The notes under the pieces: model-generated
The model's input: only the letters and a program-made list of their open reading frames with translations
Told to the model about the DNA's origin: nothing
Databases searched by the model: none
Assembly: GCA_025352825.1 (NCBI GenBank)
Contig: JANXSG010000255.1
Span: 1 to 36,908 of the forward strand
Direction of reading: 5' to 3'
Origin: Chthonomonadaceae bacterium
Lineage (GTDB): Bacteria; Armatimonadota; Chthonomonadetes; Chthonomonadales; Chthonomonadaceae
DNA length: 36,908 nucleotides
Translations under genes and position numbers: made by a program
Shown: piece after piece, positions 1-8,622 of the stretch
Layout of the letters: each line of letters begins with the position of its first letter
Position numbering within the stretch: position 1 is the first letter of the stretch

Positions 1-2582
1 GCTGGTGGGTTCGCCACATCAAGTGCAGGTGTATAGTTCTCAGAGCCTCGATTCGACTGGCCTAGCACTGCTGTGGAAACTGCTCCGTTCGATCCTTTTA
101 GAACTAGCGGTACATTCCAAGATTCATGATCGTTCTGCGGGGCAGCTTTCGTTTTTCGTTTCGCTGCCTTACTCGCTTGAGAAGCCGCACGCGAGTTTGG
201 ATTACTGAAAGTAATCGTCACACCTTCCGTAGAGATAATACGAATCCAGTAGCCTTTCCATGGCTCCAAAGTGTTCAAAGGAATGCTCGTATCCGAATCT
301 GCTGCAGGGTTCGAGAGATCGATATAGCTATTGCTGGTCTGTGAATAGGCGATAACCCCGGCAGCAACAAAACCCTGAGTCACGGCATCTGCCAGAGGGA
401 GTATATCGCCTCCAGGGGTAATCACCGTCACGTCAGTGGTAATATTCAAATTCACATTATACGGATTGGCTATCTGGTTCCAGCCAAATTCAGCAGCAAC
501 ACTAATGTCAGCCTGCGTATCTGTACGGATACCTTTTACTGTGACAGCCGTAGAGGTTCCGAAGTATCCCCATAGTGCATATCCCGGCTGGTACGGGCCG
601 AGTGATGGGTAGCGCACATATTTATCATCCGTCGTTAAGTCCTGACGATACTGTGCCAGGAGGGCAGTCGATGGAGCTAATCCCAGCGCTTTTGCAAAAT
701 CTGTGACTATCGGCCGGACTGGAAGCGAGATCATCTGAGGTCCGATAGGAAATGTATGGCTAAGTGTCTGTACCGATTCGGGAGCGTTAAGCACAAAGAT
801 TGGCGAAACTGAGAAAGGTTGATTTGGGTCGACATTCTCACCTCGTACGAATACATTTCGCTGAAATAGCACGGGAGCTACGCCGGCAGGTGTCAGCGTA
901 AAATGTACCCGGCTGAAACCATTTGGAATTGATGGAATAGCAGACAGTCCAAATGCACCCTGTGCGAATGTCGTGTTGATCACTCCGCCCCCACCATCGA
1001 ATGTGACGGCGAGATTGCCTAAATCCGCACCTACAACTACGCCGCTGAAACTATTGGGCGCAGTATCCAATCCCGCTTCGTTGGCTGGAAAATAGACCCG
1101 GGAGTATTCTTTACCAACAGGAAAATCCATGCTCAAGCGCATTTTGGGATTCGCGCCAATGCCAGAAAATATGGGAGATACAGGGCCAAATCCCTTTGTA
1201 ATAGACACAGAGTCGAATGAAGGTAGCGAGAGAATCTGAGAGCTGTTATCTCGGTAGACGATATTCGATGTTCCGGAGAGAGCAATTTCATCTCCGGAGC
1301 TAGTTGTCTGGTAGTAGCTCAGAAATACCGCAGCGCCTCCATCATTGGCAGATGAGCTGGTCGGAAAAGTTGGCTGGCTATAGACATACAATTTATTGCC
1401 TGGGGAGTTACTGGTATCGAGTATATATTGCCGCTCGAACCAGTCGTCAAATGCCAGCGACTCCACATTAGGGAGCACGCCAGCAGCGATTCCTCGGAGG
1501 GAATTTACATTGTTGAGGAGACTGTGATTACTCGCTGCTGCTGAGTAAAGCGCTGCATTAAAGTGCTGGAAAAACTGGGAATCTTCGATATAGCATTTCA
1601 GCCATGCCGTGGAGGACATCTGCATCCGGGGGAGCAGCATTCCGGAGAGAGTGTCTGGTTTGAAAGCTTGATTACTCGGTGTGGCAGGGGTGAAAGTGCT
1701 GTTACCCAATGCTGGTTGATTCAAAAGATCGTAGCTGGAAGTATAGTAGAAGCTGGTGGATGGATCGACCTGCTGGCCGACAGTCTGCCCGGTACCAGAT
1801 GCAGCGCTCGCTTTCAAATCTTGCGCTGCAATGATGGCTGCTGCTCGGGCCATCCCTTGCTCCCAGGCATCGTAACCTATCCTATAGGGGCCATGAAAAC
1901 ACTGTGCCATTGCTTGCGCCATGGCCATAAACCTGGTTTCGTAGGTTTGGAATTTGGGAAACCATATCTGCAGGCTGTTCCCATTCACCACCACCAGCGC
2001 ACCAAGAATACTATCGGTAAAATTTAGGCGAGGATCGTAGTTTATAATTTGAACTGGCGCTCCGCCCGTATTCCATCCGGGAGCTCCCAGCACGCTCTTA
2101 AGTTCCGGGTATAACAGGCTGACCAAATTCTGTAGATCCGCTGCTTCTGTATTTGACCAGGTTCCAGCAGTGCCATCCCCGGTTGGGATATTAAAGGAGA
2201 TATCGTTTGCCCCACGTGTTCTATTCGCCGGGATAGGTGGAATCATTCTGCCGTTATTCCTAATAATAGCGGCATCTACGATTCCGAGTTCCTGACTAGG
2301 TTTGATGAGATGGTGATCCCGAAGAAAAGTGAGTTCCTGCTGGAGCGCATTCGACTGAAACTTGAATCTTCCGGCATATCTGTTGGCTACAGCATTTCGG
2401 ACTTCTTCTCTATTGGCGGGATCGTTAACATCAACGATCAATGCAGACTGTGGGCCGCTTCCGATGGATCTGAACGGACGGTTCACAACATTTCGATAGA
2501 CAGCCTGCGAAAACGCGGATGTTCCAGCCTGTGTCAGAAAAAGCAGTCCCGCAATCTGAAAACAGCCTGTCAATCTTCTCAT
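1..2582 (-). CDS. Large secreted protein, C-terminus cut by window edge
   Basis: An open frame runs on the minus strand from ATG at 2582 to the left edge with no stop (about 860 codons); an AAGGA box lies 6 bases before the ATG. The N-terminus MRRLTGCFQIAGLLFL...SAFSQA looks like a signal peptide, so the product is probably exported. Around 1850-1930 the segment AQCFHG...YDAWEQGMARA resembles the region of some gluzincin-like secreted proteins where a helix HExxH is followed by a W-E-x-G-x-A helix, but the HExxH itself is absent. Near the left end the protein has FGWNQIANPY and then LEPWKGYWIRI, a motif pair common in cell-surface proteins of several bacterial phyla, followed by a beta-rich tail. 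No enzyme activity can be assigned. The real C-terminus, and any sorting domain, lies outside the window. Confidence 0.85.
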   Translation of the reverse strand, partial: MRRLTGCFQIAGLLFLTQAGTSAFSQAVYRNVVNRPFRSIGSGPQSALIVDVNDPANREEVRNAVANRYAGRFKFQSNALQQELTFLRDHHLIKPSQELGIVDAAIIRNNGRMIPPIPANRTRGANDISFNIPTGDGTAGTWSNTEAADLQNLVSLLYPELKSVLGAPGWNTGGAPVQIINYDPRLNFTDSILGALVVVNGNSLQIWFPKFQTYETRFMAMAQAMAQCFHGPYRIGYDAWEQGMARAAAIIAAQDLKASAASGTGQTVGQQVDPSTSFYYTSSYDLLNQPALGNSTFTPATPSNQAFKPDTLSGMLLPRMQMSSTAWLKCYIEDSQFFQHFNAALYSAAASNHSLLNNVNSLRGIAAGVLPNVESLAFDDWFERQYILDTSNSPGNKLYVYSQPTFPTSSSANDGGAAVFLSYYQTTSSGDEIALSGTSNIVYRDNSSQILSLPSFDSVSITKGFGPVSPIFSGIGANPKMRLSMDFPVGKEYSRVYFPANEAGLDTAPNSFSGVVVGADLGNLAVTFDGGGGVINTTFAQGAFGLSAIPSIPNGFSRVHFTLTPAGVAPVLFQRNVFVRGENVDPNQPFSVSPIFVLNAPESVQTLSHTFPIGPQMISLPVRPIVTDFAKALGLAPSTALLAQYRQDLTTDDKYVRYPSLGPYQPGYALWGYFGTSTAVTVKGIRTDTQADISVAAEFGWNQIANPYNVNLNITTDVTVITPGGDILPLADAVTQGFVAAGVIAYSQTSNSYIDLSNPAADSDTSIPLNTLEPWKGYWIRIISTEGVTITFSNPNSRAASQASKAAKRKTKAAPQNDHESWNVPLVLKGSNGAVSTAVLGQSNRGSENYTPALDVANPP

Positions 2583-2663
2583 AAAGTATCCTTGCAATCG
2601 AGTTCCCTCCCGACTATGGCAAGTGTATCGCCTCAAGTCGATAACAAACAAGTAACCATTGAT

Positions 2664-4262
2664 CTATAACGATGTGAATGAAAAGATATCACTTATAGAA
2701 TACGCACCACCGCCCGAATCGCTAGTGAGTACGGCCCAATAGTAGACATGCCCAGATATCAACGGTGGCCCACTATAATTCAGCGAATACGACAAAGGCT
2801 GAGTAGAGGGAGCTTGAATTTCGGATGATGCATCCGAACTTGATACTGGCCAGATTGGTTTTACTCCAGCCGAATTCGAAGTAGACTGTAGATCAGGAAA
2901 TTTATCATATACGAGCACTTGATAGACCGAACCATCTTTAATGGCAGGCCATGTGAATGCTGGCAGGCCACTGACCGAAGACTTATTCACAGGATCTAAT
3001 AGCAACTGTGGATCGAGTGGTACCACAGCAGATAGGTTGTTTTGAACTGGCTCCCCTTCCTCCGAATTTTTGGGGAAGTTCAATGTATCTAGTTTCGCAA
3101 CACTATAGTAGTATATCGAGCCTGCTGTGAGAACACTATCTATATCGGTAAAGTGGTCGGCTTGAGGGTCGCGAAGTACCGCAATTGTTCTAAACTTAGT
3201 CCCTACCAGATCAGACCTGAGCACATCGTATCCCAGAAGTGAGGTGGTGAGATCCGCATCCCAGAAGAGATCGGATTCGATGTTATAGACCAACGGTGGG
3301 GGGATTCGGGTTCGAACAGCGCTAGAAAATTTCTGAATCTGCCTGGAGGCATGAATAGATCGTAGGCCGCGCTTCTGCTGTATCCAGTTTCTTGCAATAG
3401 CCGCAGGGGATACAGAATTAAGCTGGGCAGATCGGGATATAGTACCGGGAGTAGTAATGGATATCACAGAGAAGTGGGTAACGGGAGGGCAGGGAGCGCT
3501 ATTGGAACAAGGGCCGGAATCAGCAGGTGCAACTGTAAAATCTGCCGTCGATTTCTGGCCTGGAGTTACTCCAATCACAACTGCCCTATTTACATAGAGA
3601 TCTTTTGAAACGGTCACCGTGTAATTCGAAGTGCCTGCGTTAATTGAAGGCAATGCTGGTATCACGTATTTGCCATTTGCATCTGAAATGGTCCAGAACG
3701 ATCTCGGATTCAGATAGGCCACTGCTGCTGGATCAGGAGCGCTCGCAAAAATCCGCGCATTTGCGAGCGGGCCTGTAAAATCGCTGATCGTTCCAGCAAT
3801 GGAGCCTTGAGAAGCGGATGGCGACATCACAATATTGACATTCGTGGTATTCGTGTCGCATCCAGAAATTTCAAGAGTATTAGTTCCTGACCACGCTGCC
3901 CCCTGTATGGTAATAGCAGCAGTAATCGGGATAATCACAGAACTTTGCGAAGCGGGAGCACTAACATTTAAAATCGAATACGTGCCGAACTGAGTAGTGA
4001 TAGCACTCTGGCTGCCTACAGATACGACAGCTCCTACGATAGGAGCGCCATTCAGAGACGTTGCTTTTCCAGAGACTGCGGTCACGAAAGCACTTGCACA
4101 TCCGTGTACAGCGTTCGGTGATTTTACGACAGGCGTTACAGGCGCAGAACTGCCCCCGCCTCCGCATCCGGAGCAGAAATAGGTTAAGCATATCATCAAA
4201 ATTCCAAATTGCCTCAACTTTGAGCAGTTTTTAGCTAGAATTAAGATTCTGAGGAGAGTCAA
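2664..4262 (-). CDS. Putative lipoprotein with carboxypeptidase-regulatory-like domains
   Basis: I chose the TTG at 4262 because GGAGG sits 8 bases upstream; the frame is open to a GTG at 4370, with ATGs at 4358 and 4283, but none of these has a ribosome site. From the TTG the N-terminus gives a basic region, the hydrophobic stretch FGILMICLTYF and then CSGCGGGGSS, which looks like a lipoprotein signal with an atypical lipobox. The next 250 residues contain two beta-sandwich segments of the CarboxypepD_reg type (GKATSLNGAPIVGAVVSVG, and GSIAGTISDFTGPLANARIF with DANGKYVIPALP). The C-terminal half has fibronectin-III-like stretches (FWDADLTTSLLGYDVLRSD; HVYYWAVL). It is probably an envelope or extracellular binding protein; no catalytic motif is visible. 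It lies downstream of the receiver-PilZ gene on the same strand. Confidence 0.8.
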   Translation of the reverse strand: MTLLRILILAKNCSKLRQFGILMICLTYFCSGCGGGGSSAPVTPVVKSPNAVHGCASAFVTAVSGKATSLNGAPIVGAVVSVGSQSAITTQFGTYSILNVSAPASQSSVIIPITAAITIQGAAWSGTNTLEISGCDTNTTNVNIVMSPSASQGSIAGTISDFTGPLANARIFASAPDPAAVAYLNPRSFWTISDANGKYVIPALPSINAGTSNYTVTVSKDLYVNRAVVIGVTPGQKSTADFTVAPADSGPCSNSAPCPPVTHFSVISITTPGTISRSAQLNSVSPAAIARNWIQQKRGLRSIHASRQIQKFSSAVRTRIPPPLVYNIESDLFWDADLTTSLLGYDVLRSDLVGTKFRTIAVLRDPQADHFTDIDSVLTAGSIYYYSVAKLDTLNFPKNSEEGEPVQNNLSAVVPLDPQLLLDPVNKSSVSGLPAFTWPAIKDGSVYQVLVYDKFPDLQSTSNSAGVKPIWPVSSSDASSEIQAPSTQPLSYSLNYSGPPLISGHVYYWAVLTSDSGGGAYSISDIFSFTSL

Positions 4263-4402
4263 TATGGTAACCTCCGGATGCATTACAGGGGAGCTTGCAG
4301 AATTAACGCAATTGATAAATAGAGCTTTTATGTCGATGGGGGGAATCAAATGACGCATGCTGTATAACACTTATTATACACCACATTACCGCAGAACACC
4401 TT

Positions 4403-5461
4403 CTAAGATTGATTCAGGGATGAGATTAATAGTTTAAGATTATTCTGGCACTGCGCACGAAAAGATTCAAAATGAAAAACTGTGCGATAACGTTCACTGT
4501 TTTCAATACCGAATCCAACTTGATAATTCCAGGGATTTGAGCGAAGTACTTTGCACGATCCTGTAACCTCATATTCTTTGGAATTAATATTAAATTCGAG
4601 ATATTCGCCCACTGGATGTAACTCATTTGAGACGAGAGCGAACCCTCCCAGACTAATATCGCTTGTGGTATGAGATATATCTGCTGTCGAGAGAATTGGC
4701 ACCTGCGATCTTGAATCTATCGATGCAGCTGACTTGTGAAGAATTACTGGCAGCTGAAGAGAGATGCGAGAACTTTTGCGACGCTGAATGCGCTGAATAT
4801 TATCGGGCATGTTCAGATCCCAAAGTGTCATACTATCTTTCCGCTCTCGGAGGATTTGAGATCGGAAAGTGTAAATTCCATCCTCCCCCAAAACAGATAC
4901 CTTAAGCGATAGCCCTGGATTGAAGTCTGGTGGTGTATCTACTCTCGGTTTACCTACAACCGAAAAGTAATCCTGTCCACTTTCCAAAACACGAGTTTCG
5001 CATCTGCCTTCGTTCGAATCGATTGAAATCAGCTGCCCTACCCTAGCAATATCCATACGTGCAGAATGACCTGGGAGAACATCTGATTTATGTCTCAAAG
5101 CTTCACTTACACGATCTACAAGTGTGTCGAGTCCAAATGGTTTGACCAGAATATCGGATACATCCAGTATACTTATTTGGGTAAGGATAGATGGTCTGTC
5201 ATCGGTAGTGGAAAGTATCAGAGAAGCGCCGGGGCAAATTGCACGCAATCGCGGAAGTATACTTAATGTCTCTCTTAGCCTCATATCCCAGAGTATGACA
5301 TCATAAATCCTTTGTTTTGCTGCTTCAATTGCATCGGAGCCATTCGATGCACTACTTACCAAAAACTGGTTATCTTTGGTAAGCTTGGCTGCAAAAACAC
5401 GGCAGATATAAGGTTCTGCATCAACAATAAGTACAGAAAAAGTTGTTGCGCGCGCAACCAT
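4403..5461 (-). CDS. Response regulator: receiver domain fused to YcgR/PilZ c-di-GMP-binding module
   Basis: Residues 8-125 form a CheY-like receiver: VLIVDAEP (acidic D14), phospho-acceptor D59 in VILWDMRL, T85 or T86 in LILSTTDD, and K107 in ILVKPFG. Residues about 140-220 resemble the beta-barrel that precedes PilZ in YcgR proteins (GQLISID...KVSVLGEDGIYTFRSQI). Residues 222-335 are a PilZ domain with the arginine motif QRRKSSR (226-232) and D268-x-S-x-x-G in SDISLGG, the two elements that bind cyclic di-GMP. The protein is therefore expected to combine phosphorylation with c-di-GMP sensing and to act by protein contact, as no DNA-binding domain is present. Start: ATG with GGAGG 9 bases upstream. 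No cognate histidine kinase is in the window. Confidence 0.9.
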   Translation of the reverse strand: MVARATTFSVLIVDAEPYICRVFAAKLTKDNQFLVSSASNGSDAIEAAKQRIYDVILWDMRLRETLSILPRLRAICPGASLILSTTDDRPSILTQISILDVSDILVKPFGLDTLVDRVSEALRHKSDVLPGHSARMDIARVGQLISIDSNEGRCETRVLESGQDYFSVVGKPRVDTPPDFNPGLSLKVSVLGEDGIYTFRSQILRERKDSMTLWDLNMPDNIQRIQRRKSSRISLQLPVILHKSAASIDSRSQVPILSTADISHTTSDISLGGFALVSNELHPVGEYLEFNINSKEYEVTGSCKVLRSNPWNYQVGFGIENSERYRTVFHFESFRAQCQNNLKLLISSLNQS

Positions 5462-5608
5462 GTAGATGAACCTCCACTACTATTTGCCTCGTCTGAGAGT
5501 CAAATATAGTCGTCCGCAGTAGAAACAAGGAATTTATCCACAGTCGGTAGAATCAATATGTTAAGGCAACTGTATATTGTATGCGGCGAGCGAAAGCACA
5601 GCATGATA

Positions 5609-5693
5609 TGCTAGGATTGGCGGTCTATTCCTGCTAAAGATACCAAGTGCATTTTTCGTGCCAAATACGCCCAAAGCTTAGATAATCCTAGCA
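5609..5693. repeat. Spaced inverted repeat in the divergent intergenic region 5462-5795
   Basis: TGCTAGGATT (5609-5618) is repeated perfectly inverted as AATCCTAGCA (5684-5693), enclosing 65 bases; a run of seven T follows at 5703-5709. It lies between the divergent receiver-PilZ and PhyH genes, so it could be a leader structure with terminator-like end for the plus-strand operon, or two operator half-sites. No known riboswitch consensus was recognised. The rest of this 334-base spacer shows nothing else I can support. Confidence 0.35.
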
Positions 5694-5795
5694 AATGTAC
5701 CGGTTTTTTTGAAGATTGATATTGCGATGATTTCGTTACTTTGCCTTCGTAAGCGATATATTTTTCAAATAATTTGTTGCAATTTAGGAGATTAT

Positions 5796-6560
5796 GTGAA
5801 CATTAGTCAAGCATTATATGAATTAGGAGTTAGGGAGGATACTCTAACTGATGGGCAGAAACAACAACTCGATATAAACGGATTTTTGCCTTTGGGTAAA
5901 ATTCTCACTTCTGTTCAAGTAGAATCGCTTCGGGCAAGACAGTGCGAACTACTGGTAAAAGAAGGTGATAGCGCCGGCCTGGAGGTACATCAGGAATCCG
6001 GAACAGATCGACTTTCAGATCTTATTAATAAGGGTGAAATGTATCATGTCGTCATCACCCATCCAAAAGTTCTGGCGGCTATTGCACACGTACTTAAAGG
6101 GGATTTAAAACTTTCATCCCTGAATAGCAGAAGCGCCCTTCCTGGACTCGGGCTGCAGGGGCTTCATGCAGACTGGGGAAAGCTGGAAACTCCAGGCGAT
6201 TACCAAGTCTGCAATTCTGTATGGCTACTGGACTATTTTACCATAAATAATGGTGCAACACGTGTAGTGCCAGGAACTCATATCGAAGGTAGATCTCCTG
6301 GTGAGGTACTGTCAGATCTCTCTTCCCCACATCCAAATGAAGTGGTACTTCTGGGCGAACCCGGAGATGTCGTGATATTCAATGCCCATTTATGGCATGG
6401 CGGCACTTTAAATTCTACAGATAGACCACGCAGAGCGATGCACGGATATTTCACACGAAGACATCAGCCACAGCAGCTTGATCAGAACCGATATCTGAGC
6501 GAAACCACAAGGCAGCAGTTGAGTGATGCGGCTCTCGTTGTACTTGGTATCGATGAATGA
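5796..6560 (+). CDS. Phytanoyl-CoA dioxygenase (PhyH) family Fe(II)/2-oxoglutarate oxygenase
   Basis: A double-stranded beta-helix oxygenase of the PhyH family. The iron ligands fit H124-x-D126 in GLHADWG and H201 in HLWHGGTLNST; R210, R212 or R213 just after is the likely 2-oxoglutarate-binding residue. GATRVVPGTH and GEPGDVVIFNAH are the typical core strands. The GTG at 5796 is preferred because AGGAG lies 5 bases upstream; this gives 254 residues, normal for the family. The frame extends upstream to 5709 but without a ribosome site, and the ATG at 5794 runs straight into TGA. The substrate is unknown; members hydroxylate small metabolites or act in natural-product pathways. It is first in a same-strand run reaching the esterase at 10676, with 42 bases to the next gene. 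Confidence 0.88.
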   Translation: MNISQALYELGVREDTLTDGQKQQLDINGFLPLGKILTSVQVESLRARQCELLVKEGDSAGLEVHQESGTDRLSDLINKGEMYHVVITHPKVLAAIAHVLKGDLKLSSLNSRSALPGLGLQGLHADWGKLETPGDYQVCNSVWLLDYFTINNGATRVVPGTHIEGRSPGEVLSDLSSPHPNEVVLLGEPGDVVIFNAHLWHGGTLNSTDRPRRAMHGYFTRRHQPQQLDQNRYLSETTRQQLSDAALVVLGIDE

Positions 6561-6602
6561 AATGACTCAACGAAAGTATGATAGATTAAGGAGTTCTCCC
6601 CT

Positions 6603-8549
6603 ATGTTTTCTGCATTAGCAGCAGTACTCGTTTTAATTAGTAATGTGTCCGCGTCTGAAAAGCCAAAGACCTATCCACAACTGATCTCGATAGTGAAAGA
6701 CAAACCTAACAATGAAGATGCTGCACTTTTGGCTCAGAAAAAATACCCATTTGTAAATACGAACAAACTTCCCACTGGAGCTAAGATCTCATCAGCTGCC
6801 ACAGCAGCGAGTGGAGTGGTGTGGGTAGTGACTGACAAGGGAAATTTCAAGTCCAAAGGCGACACTTACATAAAGCTAATCGAGCCCACCCAATTGAAAT
6901 CTCATCAGGAGCAAGTAAATCCGGACACGATCGTGCTATGTGTTACCTCCGACAAAGACGGCCACATATGGGCTGGGACAACTTCAGGGGTATATGTGAC
7001 CGATGGGGATCAGTGGTGGCAACACTTTGATCGTACAGATGGTGTTCCCTACGAAACAGTGCGCTGTATACTTGCTCTGCCAAATGGTGATCTGTGGGCT
7101 GGCACTCCGCAGGGAGCATGGCGATTGCGGAATGGCGATTACCGATACTTCTGGGGGAAACGCTGGATGCCTGGAAATATTGTGACGGCTATCGCAGAAA
7201 ACTCTGAACACGAAATAATTATGCAAACGGATATGGGTGTAGCCACCATTGCGGAGAAGCAGATTACGCTTGCTGAAAAAGCTGCCCATTTCGATGCTGT
7301 CACACAGGCAAGGCACAACCGCCGAGGATTTATCTGTGAAACCCATCTTAAAGAGAGAGGTCTGCCGGAAAAAGGGGCGTCATGGGAAGTGAGTGATAAC
7401 GACGGACTCTGGAATTCGATGTATGTAGGAGCTATGTGCTTCAAATACGCGGCGACGAAGGATCCGCAAGCACGAAAACAGGCATGGGAATCGATGAATG
7501 CAATGCTCGAACTCGAACGTCTCACGGGTATCTCTGGTTTTCCTGCACGTGCAGTGGTGACAGATGAGGAAATTAAGGCGGGAGCACAGGGTTTTAATTT
7601 GGATGAGACGGTGCGTGTACCAGGAGAAACGGATAAAATTTGGTTTCGGTCACCTGTGGAAAAAAACGTCTGGTGTAAGGGAGATACTAGCAGCGATGAG
7701 CTAGATGGCCACTATTTTGCCTGGCAGGTCTACTACGATCTTGTCGCAAATGCAGAAGAGAAAGCGAAAATTTCTGCTGTGGTTCGAAGAGTTACAGATA
7801 ATATCATCAAAGGTGGCTATAATCTTATTGGCCATACCGGCCGCAAAACCCTTTGGGGAGTTTTTAATCCTGATCTGCTCAATGATTTTCCACTCTACTG
7901 GGATCAGCGCCCTATTAACTCGATGGAACTGCTGATGTACCTTAAGGTCGCCAGCCATATCACTGGCGATAAAAAATATGAGCAAGCTTATGAAGATATC
8001 ATCAAAAAAGATCACTTCCTGCTGAATATGCTGCTCATCCGGAGGGGAGTATTTGGTAAATGGTGGGCGATTAACCATTCGGACGATGAGATGTTGTTTC
8101 TGCAATACTACTCCCTGCTTGTATTAGAGAACGATCCCGATAGAAGACGCATCATGAATCAATGCATCGCGCGATCGTGGGAAGACTCACCGATTGATCA
8201 GACCATTAAAGTTGAGCGCAGTCCGCTATATAATTTTATTTATGGAGCAACAACAGGCAAACCGTGTAATGTGGAAGATGCAGTAACCGATCTGAAAGAG
8301 TGGCCGTGGGATCTGGTGCAGTGGGACTGCTCGAATCGCCAGCGCCACGATGTAGGTATTAAAACAGCGCAGGGAATTAATCGATATGAGTATGATCGTG
8401 TTCTCCCAATTTCTGAGCGGAGGTTAATGCGTTGGAATGGAAATCCTTTTGAAGCGGATGGCGGAAGTGAAGGACTGGTTGAAGATGATGGAGCAGCCTG
8501 GTCTATCGGTTACTGGATGGGCGTCTATTACGGATATATTCCGAAGTAG
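6603..8549 (+). CDS. Secreted protein: beta-propeller segment plus large helical domain
   Basis: The N-terminus (MFSALAAVLVLISNVSASE) is a signal peptide, and AAGGAG lies 9 bases before the ATG. Residues about 60-220 contain two-component-regulator-propeller-like repeats, recognisable as HIWAGTTSGVYV (121-132) and DLWAGTPQGAWRL (163-175). Residues about 235-648 are mostly helical with regularly placed aromatics and glycines, suggesting an alpha/alpha toroid, though no catalytic pair can be named. This C-terminal domain is clearly related to the N-terminal part of the product at 20026-21900: GDTSSDELDGHYFAW (360-374) and KISAVVRRV (389-397) here correspond to GDTSVIQLSDWLLG and QISAVVSRV there, and both domains end with a YW-x-G-x-Y motif. 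The function is unknown; a carbohydrate-related role is only a guess from the fold type. Confidence 0.75.
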   Translation: MFSALAAVLVLISNVSASEKPKTYPQLISIVKDKPNNEDAALLAQKKYPFVNTNKLPTGAKISSAATAASGVVWVVTDKGNFKSKGDTYIKLIEPTQLKSHQEQVNPDTIVLCVTSDKDGHIWAGTTSGVYVTDGDQWWQHFDRTDGVPYETVRCILALPNGDLWAGTPQGAWRLRNGDYRYFWGKRWMPGNIVTAIAENSEHEIIMQTDMGVATIAEKQITLAEKAAHFDAVTQARHNRRGFICETHLKERGLPEKGASWEVSDNDGLWNSMYVGAMCFKYAATKDPQARKQAWESMNAMLELERLTGISGFPARAVVTDEEIKAGAQGFNLDETVRVPGETDKIWFRSPVEKNVWCKGDTSSDELDGHYFAWQVYYDLVANAEEKAKISAVVRRVTDNIIKGGYNLIGHTGRKTLWGVFNPDLLNDFPLYWDQRPINSMELLMYLKVASHITGDKKYEQAYEDIIKKDHFLLNMLLIRRGVFGKWWAINHSDDEMLFLQYYSLLVLENDPDRRRIMNQCIARSWEDSPIDQTIKVERSPLYNFIYGATTGKPCNVEDAVTDLKEWPWDLVQWDCSNRQRHDVGIKTAQGINRYEYDRVLPISERRLMRWNGNPFEADGGSEGLVEDDGAAWSIGYWMGVYYGYIPK

Positions 8550-8622
8550 ATTGGAAAAACTAATATCAGTTGTGTGGGTGCCCATAGTATTTAAGGTTTG
8601 ATATGATTCGAAAGGATTGAAA

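Noticed and set aside
1563-2027. Plus-strand open frame of 154 codons
   Set aside because: It is the shadow of the large minus-strand secreted-protein gene that covers 1-2582; its product shows no ordered composition.
2310-2669. Plus-strand open frame of 119 codons
   Set aside because: Antisense to the start of the same minus-strand gene, with no ribosome site.
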